Positions 59,434-64,000 of a DNA stretch of 64,000 nt are shown here, in pieces. Made by a program: the position numbers and the translations under genes. Origin of the DNA: an uncultured Nocardioides sp. (GTDB lineage Bacteria; Actinomycetota; Actinomycetes; Propionibacteriales; Nocardioidaceae); assembly GCF_947488025.1 (NCBI RefSeq), contig NZ_CANKYS010000007.1, positions 62,001 to 126,000 of the forward strand, written 5' to 3'. Under the pieces are notes generated by a model. It was not told the DNA's origin, did no database searches, and saw nothing but the letters and a program-made list of their open reading frames with translations. Within the stretch, counting starts at the first letter, position 1. Each line of letters starts with the position of its first letter.

Positions 59434-60405
59434 ATGCCCGACCGGGTTTCCCGACGCGAGTCCCCTGACGCCTTCGACTTCGACGGCGACGGCGACGCGG
59501 CCCGCGACTGGCTGGAGACGGCGTACGGCACCGCGCTGGGGCTGGACGGTCGGATGGGCGCGGTGCACCACCGGCGGCGCGAGCGCGGGGGCGTGTCGTT
59601 CGACCGGCTGCGCATCGACGAGTCCGTCAGCTTCGACGCCGAGCCGATGCCGCTGCTCGTGGTCGTCGACGTGCTGAGCGGCGAGATCGAGTACTCCCGC
59701 GGCTCCGTCACCGACCGCGGTCGCGCAGGCGACACGCTCCTCGCGGCCGGGTGGGGGATGGCGTTCTCCGGGGGTGGCAACGGCTACGACGTCCGCAACA
59801 CCAGCGTCTCGCTCGAGGTGCTGAGCGCCGCGATCGCCGACATCGACCCCGACAAGACGAGCGACGACCTCCGGTTCAGCAGCTTCACGCCCCGTTCGCC
59901 GGCCGCGGCCGCGCAGTGGCGCGCGGTGGTCGACCGGCTCGGCGTCTCGCCGGAGGGCAGCGACCGCCCGGTCGGGCAGGGCGACGCGTCCCGCCTCCTG
60001 GCGCACAGCCTCCTGCAGACCTTCGCCAACAACGTGGTGGGGGACGACCGCGGGGCCGTCCGCGACGCCCGCGACGCCACCCAGGCCGTCGTACGCCTCG
60101 CGCAGCGCATCATCGCCGAGCGGGCCGGTGACGACCTGACGATGTCCGACATCGCCCGGGAGTGCCACGTCACGCCTCGTGCCCTGCAGTACGCCTTCCG
60201 GCGCCACCTCGACTGCACCCCGCACGCCTACCTCCGCCAGGTCCGCCTCGACCTCGTGCACCAGGTCCTGCGCGACGGCTCCGTGCCCACCGTGGGCGAC
60301 GCGGCCGCCCGCTTCGGCTTCTTCAACCCCGGTCGCTTCGCGACCGAGTACCGCCAGGTCTTCGGCGAGAACCCTGGACAGACCTTGTCGCACGGCTCGC
60401 CCTGA
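59434..60405 (+). CDS. AraC-family transcriptional regulator
   Basis: A 323-residue regulator. The C-terminal pair of helix-turn-helices is clear: LTMSDIARECHVTPRALQYA, FRRHLDCTPHAYLRQVRLDL and DAAARFGFFNPGRFATEYRQ, VFGENPGQ. The N-terminal half is an AraC-binding-like domain (VVDVLSGEIEYSRGSVTDRG). A strong AGGAGGTG ribosome site stands five bases before the ATG. A sigma-factor gene follows 110 bases downstream. The effector is unknown. Confidence 0.88.
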   Translation: MPDRVSRRESPDAFDFDGDGDAARDWLETAYGTALGLDGRMGAVHHRRRERGGVSFDRLRIDESVSFDAEPMPLLVVVDVLSGEIEYSRGSVTDRGRAGDTLLAAGWGMAFSGGGNGYDVRNTSVSLEVLSAAIADIDPDKTSDDLRFSSFTPRSPAAAAQWRAVVDRLGVSPEGSDRPVGQGDASRLLAHSLLQTFANNVVGDDRGAVRDARDATQAVVRLAQRIIAERAGDDLTMSDIARECHVTPRALQYAFRRHLDCTPHAYLRQVRLDLVHQVLRDGSVPTVGDAAARFGFFNPGRFATEYRQVFGENPGQTLSHGSP

Positions 60406-60434
60406 CGGGTGCGTTCGCATTGCGGCTGTCGTAC

Positions 60435-60446
60435 TGGTCCAGACCA
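60435..60446. promoter_or_regulatory. Short palindrome upstream of the sigma-factor gene
   Basis: TGGTC-CA-GACCA in the 110-base gap before the sigma factor. Possible operator; no clear promoter seen. Confidence 0.3.
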
Positions 60447-60515
60447 TGCGACTGTGGTGGTTGATCGTCTTGCTGGAGACCACGGCAGACGCCATCAACA
60501 CCCAGGAAGCGAGCC

Positions 60516-61355
60516 GTGGATTCCATGTCGATCGCCCCTGCACTGCCTGCTGGACTCAACCCTGTCCGGCTCCGTCCCGCCCAGCCCCTCGAGGGTCGGG
60601 CACGTGCCCGTCGCACCGACGCCATCGTCAGCGACCTCCGCGACGTCCGCCGCCAGGCCGACGCCCACGAGCTGACCCGTCAGCTCATCGAGACCAATGC
60701 GGCCGTGGCCCGCAGCATGGCCTCCCGCTACCGCAACCGCGGCATCGACCTCGACGACCTCGAGCAGGTCGCGCTGCTCGGCCTCACCAAGGCCGCACAG
60801 CGCTTCGACCCTGCCGCGGGCCACGACTTCCTGTCGTTCGCCGTGCCCACCATCCGCGGTGAGCTGCGCCGGCACTTCCGTGACTCGGGCTGGATGGTCC
60901 GCCCGCCTCGTCGGGTGCAGGACCTGCAGACCCGCATCGCCGGCGCGCAGGAGGAGCTCGAGCCGCGGCTCGGCCGCTCACCCCGCCCCAGCGAGCTCGC
61001 CGCCCACCTCGGTGAGGACACCTCCGACGTGGTGGAGGCGCTCGCCGCCGACGGGTGCTTCACGCCCACCTCGCTGGACGCACCGGTGGCCGACGGCTCG
61101 TCGTCGATCGGCGACCTGCTGGGCGGGGAGGACCGGGCCCTGGCGCAGACCGAGGCCAAGGTCATTCTCGACCCGCTGATGCGCGGCCTCACGGCGCGCG
61201 ACCGTCGGATCCTGCAGCTGCGCTTCTTCCAGGAGCAGACGCAGCAGGAGATCGCGGAGTCCGTCGGGCTGACGCAGGCCCAGGTGTCGCGGGTCCTGAC
61301 GCGGATCCTCGCCGACATGCGGGTCGGTCTGGTCGACCGACACGTGGCCGCCTGA
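60516..61355 (+). CDS. RNA polymerase sigma factor, SigB/SigF type
   Basis: A 279-residue group 3 sigma factor. Region 2: [40 protein letters not shown] and [19 protein letters not shown]; region 3 [15 protein letters not shown]; region 4 [20 protein letters not shown] and [18 protein letters not shown]. Actinobacterial members direct stress or stationary-phase genes. AGGAAG is six bases before the GTG start; an ATG three codons later is too far from it. No anti-sigma kinase gene adjoins it here, unusual for the family. Confidence 0.9.
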   Translation: MDSMSIAPALPAGLNPVRLRPAQPLEGRARARRTDAIVSDLRDVRRQADAHELTRQLIETNAAVARSMASRYRNRGIDLDDLEQVALLGLTKAAQRFDPAAGHDFLSFAVPTIRGELRRHFRDSGWMVRPPRRVQDLQTRIAGAQEELEPRLGRSPRPSELAAHLGEDTSDVVEALAADGCFTPTSLDAPVADGSSSIGDLLGGEDRALAQTEAKVILDPLMRGLTARDRRILQLRFFQEQTQQEIAESVGLTQAQVSRVLTRILADMRVGLVDRHVAA

Positions 61356-61395
61356 GTCCCGAGGGCTCTGGGGGTCGCCGTGCCACCATGGCGCG

Positions 61396-62409
61396 GTGAC
61401 CCCCTCTCTCGCCGTCGGTTACAAGGCCTCCGCCGAGCAGTTCGGGCCGCGTGAGCTCGTCGAGCTCGGCGTCCGTGCCGAGGGGGTCGGCCTCGACAGC
61501 GTCTGGGTCAGCGACCACCTCCAGCCGTGGCGCCACGAGGGCGGCCACGCGCCGCACGCCCTCACCGCGCTGGCGGCCCTCGGTGAGCGCACCGAGCGCG
61601 TCGTGCTCGGCACCAGCGTGCTGACGCCGACGTTCCGCTACAACCCGGCCGTGCTCGCCCAGCAGCTCGCCACGCTCGCCCTGCTCAACCCCGGCCGCCT
61701 CGTGCTCGGCGTCGGCACGGGCGAGGCGCTCAACGAGATCTCGGTCGGCCTGCCGGAGTGGCCCGACTTCAAGGAGCGCTGGGCGCGGCTGCGCGAGGCC
61801 GTACGCCTGATGCGCGAGCTGTGGGCCGACGAGCGGGTGAGCTTCGAGGGCGACTACTACCGCACCGTCGACGCCACGATCTACGACCGTCCGGACGGTG
61901 GTGTCCCGATCTGGGTCGCCGCCGGCGGGCCGCAGATGGCGAAGTACGCCGGTCGCGTGGGCGACGGCTTCATCTGCACCAGCGGCAAGGGCATGGACCT
62001 CTACACCGACAAGCTGCTGCCCGCGGTCGAGGAGGGGCGCGCCGCGTCCGACCGGTCGCCGCGCGACTTCTCCCGCATGATCGAGATCAAGCTGTCCTAC
62101 GCCGCCACCCGCGACGAGGCGCTCGAGAACACCCGCTTCTGGGCGCCGCTGTCGCTCAGCGCGGAGGAGAAGCACCGGCTCCACGACCCCGTCGAGATGG
62201 CCGCCGCCGCCGACCGGCTGCCGATCGAGCAGGTCGCCTCGCGCTGGATCGTCGCCACGACGCCGTCCGAGGTCGTGGACGCGGTCCGGCCCTATGTCGA
62301 CGCGGGCTTCGACCACCTCGTCCTCCACGGCCCCGGGCACGACCAGGAGTCCTTCCTCGCCGCCCTCGGCTCCGACGTCGTACCCGCCCTCCGCGAGCTG
62401 GCCCGCTGA
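61396..62409 (+). CDS. fgd: F420-dependent glucose-6-phosphate dehydrogenase
   Basis: A 337-residue LLM-type TIM barrel converting glucose-6-phosphate to 6-phosphogluconolactone while making F420H2. It closely follows the mycobacterial Fgd1 pattern through its length: [86 protein letters not shown] and [19 protein letters not shown] start. It supplies reduced F420 for enzymes such as the LLM and PPOX proteins here. Confidence 0.95.
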   Translation: MTPSLAVGYKASAEQFGPRELVELGVRAEGVGLDSVWVSDHLQPWRHEGGHAPHALTALAALGERTERVVLGTSVLTPTFRYNPAVLAQQLATLALLNPGRLVLGVGTGEALNEISVGLPEWPDFKERWARLREAVRLMRELWADERVSFEGDYYRTVDATIYDRPDGGVPIWVAAGGPQMAKYAGRVGDGFICTSGKGMDLYTDKLLPAVEEGRAASDRSPRDFSRMIEIKLSYAATRDEALENTRFWAPLSLSAEEKHRLHDPVEMAAAADRLPIEQVASRWIVATTPSEVVDAVRPYVDAGFDHLVLHGPGHDQESFLAALGSDVVPALRELAR

Positions 62410-62442
62410 GCGCTGGCCCCCTGCTTGCACGACGTACGCCGG

Positions 62443-62497
62443 CTGGGGAACCGTCGGGCAGTGGATCGGGCCGATCGGGAGCCCGACGGTTCCCCAG
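62443..62497. terminator. Perfect 17-base-pair hairpin, TGGGGAACC family
   Basis: CTGGGGAACCGTCGGGC pairs perfectly with GCCCGACGGTTCCCCAG; the loop itself contains ATCGG-G-CCGAT. Located between the convergent fgd and DAO oxidase ends, so it can terminate both. Shares its outer half with the repeat at 26908-26960. Confidence 0.75.
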
Positions 62498-62519
62498 GTG
62501 AGGCCCGGGCCCGCCGAGC

Positions 62520-63929
62520 TTAGGAGTCGAAGCCCAGCCCCGCGCGGTCGAGGGCGCGCAGGAACCCGTTGCGCCGGCCCTCGCGGTGGTCGGCGCGGTC
62601 GAGCGACCAGCGGGTGAGGTTGATGCCTGCGGAGGCGAGGGGTTCGGGTGGGAAGGGGAGGGGCCGCTCGCGCACCATCCGCAGCTCGGTGCGCTCCGTC
62701 GGCTGCCCGGTGAGCAGGTCGAGCAGCACCTCGGCCGCCCAGCGGGTGGCGCCCACCCCGAGACCGGTGAAGCCGGCGGCGTGGGCGACGCGGCCGCCGT
62801 GGGTGGTGCCGTAGAACGCCGCGAACCGGGTCGACGTGTCGATGGCGCCGGCCCAGCGGTGGGTGAACCGGACCCCCTCGAGCTGCGGAAAGGTCGCGAG
62901 GAAGTGGGACGCGAGCCGAGCGTGGCTCTCCGGGCGGTCCTCGTGGCGCACGTGCAGCCCGCCGCCGGCGGGGTAGACGGCGTCGTACCCGCCCCAGAGC
63001 ACCCGGTCGTCGGCGGTCAGGCGTGCGTAGTGGAACTGGTTCGCGAGGTCGCCGAGGCCCTGCTGGCCGGCCCAGCCGATCGAGGCGCGCTGCTGCGCGG
63101 TGAGCGGCTCGGTGACGAGCACGTAGTCGTAGACGGGCACCGTCATCAACCGGTTGCGGCGCAGCAGGGCCGGGAAGACGCCGGTGGCGAGCACGACGTG
63201 GTCCGACGTCACGACCGCCCGGTCCGTGGCGACCTCGACGACGCCGCCCTCGCGCCGCAGGCCGGTCACCGCGGAGTGCTCGTGGACCTCGACGCCGAGG
63301 TCGGCCGCCGCCCGGGCCAGGCCGAGCGCCAGCCGCGCCGGGTGGACGAGGGCCGTGGTGTCGGGCTCGAGCGCACCACCGAGAAATAGCGGGCTGTCGA
63401 TCTCGGACCGTACGCCGGCCGCGTCGAGGACGTGCGGCGAGCCCGCCAGCCACGCGAGCTGGTGGTCCTCGACGGCCACCGACAGCGTGCCCGTGCGCTC
63501 CCACTCGCACGCCAGGCCGAGGTCGCGCACGTCGGCCTCGAAGGCGTCGAGGTTGTCGGCACCCAGCCGCTCGAGGACGTCGTACTCCTCGGGCCAGCGC
63601 GACCGGCCGTTCTCCTCGCCGTGGGTCAGCGACGCCTCGCAGAAGCCGCCGTTGCGCCCCGACGCCGCCCACCCGACGGTCTGCGCCTCCAGCAGCACCA
63701 CCCGTCGACCGGGGTCGCGGCGCTTGGCGTGCACGGCCGCCCAGAGCCCGAGGTAGCCGCCTCCGACGACGGTGAGGTCGGCGCGGCTCGCGGCGGTGAG
63801 GGGGTCGTACGCCGGCGCCGCACCGACGTCGTCGAGCCAGAAGACCGCCTGCTCGCTGCCGGCCAGCGACTCCGCCACGAGCCGCGGGTCCGGGGCGTGC
63901 CGCTCGTACGCCGTGAGGTGGCCGCTCAC
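62520..63929 (-). CDS. FAD-dependent DAO-type oxidoreductase (PuuB-like)
   Basis: A 469-residue FAD enzyme of the glycine/D-amino acid oxidase group. ADLTVVGGGYLGLWAAVHAK near residue 50 binds FAD; WAASGRNGGFCEASLTHGEE and TGVFPALLRR are typical of gamma-glutamylputrescine oxidase-like members, and GFTGLGVGATRWAAEVLLDL is the C-terminal FAD motif. GTG start overlapping the stop of a class III aminotransferase, the partner expected for polyamine or amine breakdown. The exact amine is not determined. Confidence 0.85.
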   Translation of the reverse strand: MSGHLTAYERHAPDPRLVAESLAGSEQAVFWLDDVGAAPAYDPLTAASRADLTVVGGGYLGLWAAVHAKRRDPGRRVVLLEAQTVGWAASGRNGGFCEASLTHGEENGRSRWPEEYDVLERLGADNLDAFEADVRDLGLACEWERTGTLSVAVEDHQLAWLAGSPHVLDAAGVRSEIDSPLFLGGALEPDTTALVHPARLALGLARAAADLGVEVHEHSAVTGLRREGGVVEVATDRAVVTSDHVVLATGVFPALLRRNRLMTVPVYDYVLVTEPLTAQQRASIGWAGQQGLGDLANQFHYARLTADDRVLWGGYDAVYPAGGGLHVRHEDRPESHARLASHFLATFPQLEGVRFTHRWAGAIDTSTRFAAFYGTTHGGRVAHAAGFTGLGVGATRWAAEVLLDLLTGQPTERTELRMVRERPLPFPPEPLASAGINLTRWSLDRADHREGRRNGFLRALDRAGLGFDS

Positions 63930-64000
63930 CCCGCCGCAGCCGTCAGCGCCGCGTCCAGGATCGCCAGGCCCTCGCGTGCCTCGTCGTCGGTGGTGGTCAG
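63926..64000 (-). CDS. Class III aminotransferase, C-terminal fragment
   Basis: Last 24 residues of a gene continuing beyond the window: LTTTDDEAREGLAILDAALT then AAAG. The pattern, two acidic residues then a Gly-Leu-x-Ile-Leu helix, is the usual ending of 4-aminobutyrate-type class III aminotransferases. It overlaps the DAO-type oxidase start by four bases, so both are one operon. Confidence 0.6.
   Translation of the reverse strand: MTTTDDEAREGLAILDAALTAAAG

Overview
The window is very GC-rich (I estimate around 70% or more by eye), densely packed, and full of GTG starts and 4-base ATGA/GTGA gene overlaps. It carries coenzyme-F420 enzymes (an Fgd-type glucose-6-phosphate dehydrogenase, a second LLM-class oxidoreductase and a PPOX-class protein), several GAF/ANTAR regulators, a SigB/SigF-type sigma factor, lipoproteins and a Tat-exported hydrolase. 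This points to a high-GC actinomycete, most plausibly Nocardioides or a relative; that taxonomic call is inference. I see no tRNA, rRNA, CRISPR array, transposase or phage gene.

Layout. 1-2218: the start of a GlxA-type regulator, a frameshifted alcohol dehydrogenase, a small unknown gene and a GNAT acetyltransferase. 2233-19487: an L-rhamnose locus. A divergent LacI repressor is followed by an ATPase, two permeases and a binding lipoprotein, then L-rhamnose mutarotase, isomerase, a fused rhamnulose-1-phosphate aldolase/lactaldehyde dehydrogenase, rhamnulokinase, a Tat-exported GH106-type alpha-L-rhamnosidase, a 68-residue HTH protein and LutABC. Read together they free rhamnose outside the cell, import it, cleave it to DHAP and L-lactaldehyde, oxidise the latter to L-lactate and then to pyruvate. 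19500-31893: TetR-controlled oxidoreductase, hydrolase and MFS genes with clear palindromic operators, a two-gene ABC exporter, an aldo/keto reductase, a methyltransferase and an aldose epimerase. 31912-31945 is a strong two-way terminator. 31958-37455: a TM-helix membrane protein and a PPK2 / cNMP-CBS-nucleotidyltransferase / exonuclease operon, followed by an SRPBCC protein and a deaminase. 37452-43282: an amidohydrolase, an F420-binding protein, a rhomboid protease and a four-gene operon (43-residue acidic protein, FAD/Rieske oxidoreductase, one-lobe solute-binding lipoprotein, CDF transporter). 43520-50411: regulators, an LLM oxidoreductase, and an operon joining a zinc alcohol dehydrogenase, a haem-oxygenase-like diiron protein and a CDGSH protein. 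50598-57329: seven minus-strand genes, all six junctions overlapping by exactly four bases (four glycosyltransferases, an SRPBCC protein, a phytoene-dehydrogenase-like FAD enzyme, a methyltransferase). 57495-61355: three ANTAR proteins, an AraC regulator and the sigma factor. 61396-64000: Fgd, then a DAO-type oxidase and the end of a class III aminotransferase.

The best candidate for an undescribed system is the seven-gene glycosyltransferase/oxidoreductase operon, which looks like a complete route to a glycosylated metabolite I cannot name. Second is the acidic peptide / FAD-Rieske / one-lobe binding protein / CDF operon. Also notable are the small HTH protein inside the rhamnose-lactate run, the density of ANTAR regulators, and short hairpin repeats at 26908-26960, 50471-50588 and 62443-62497.
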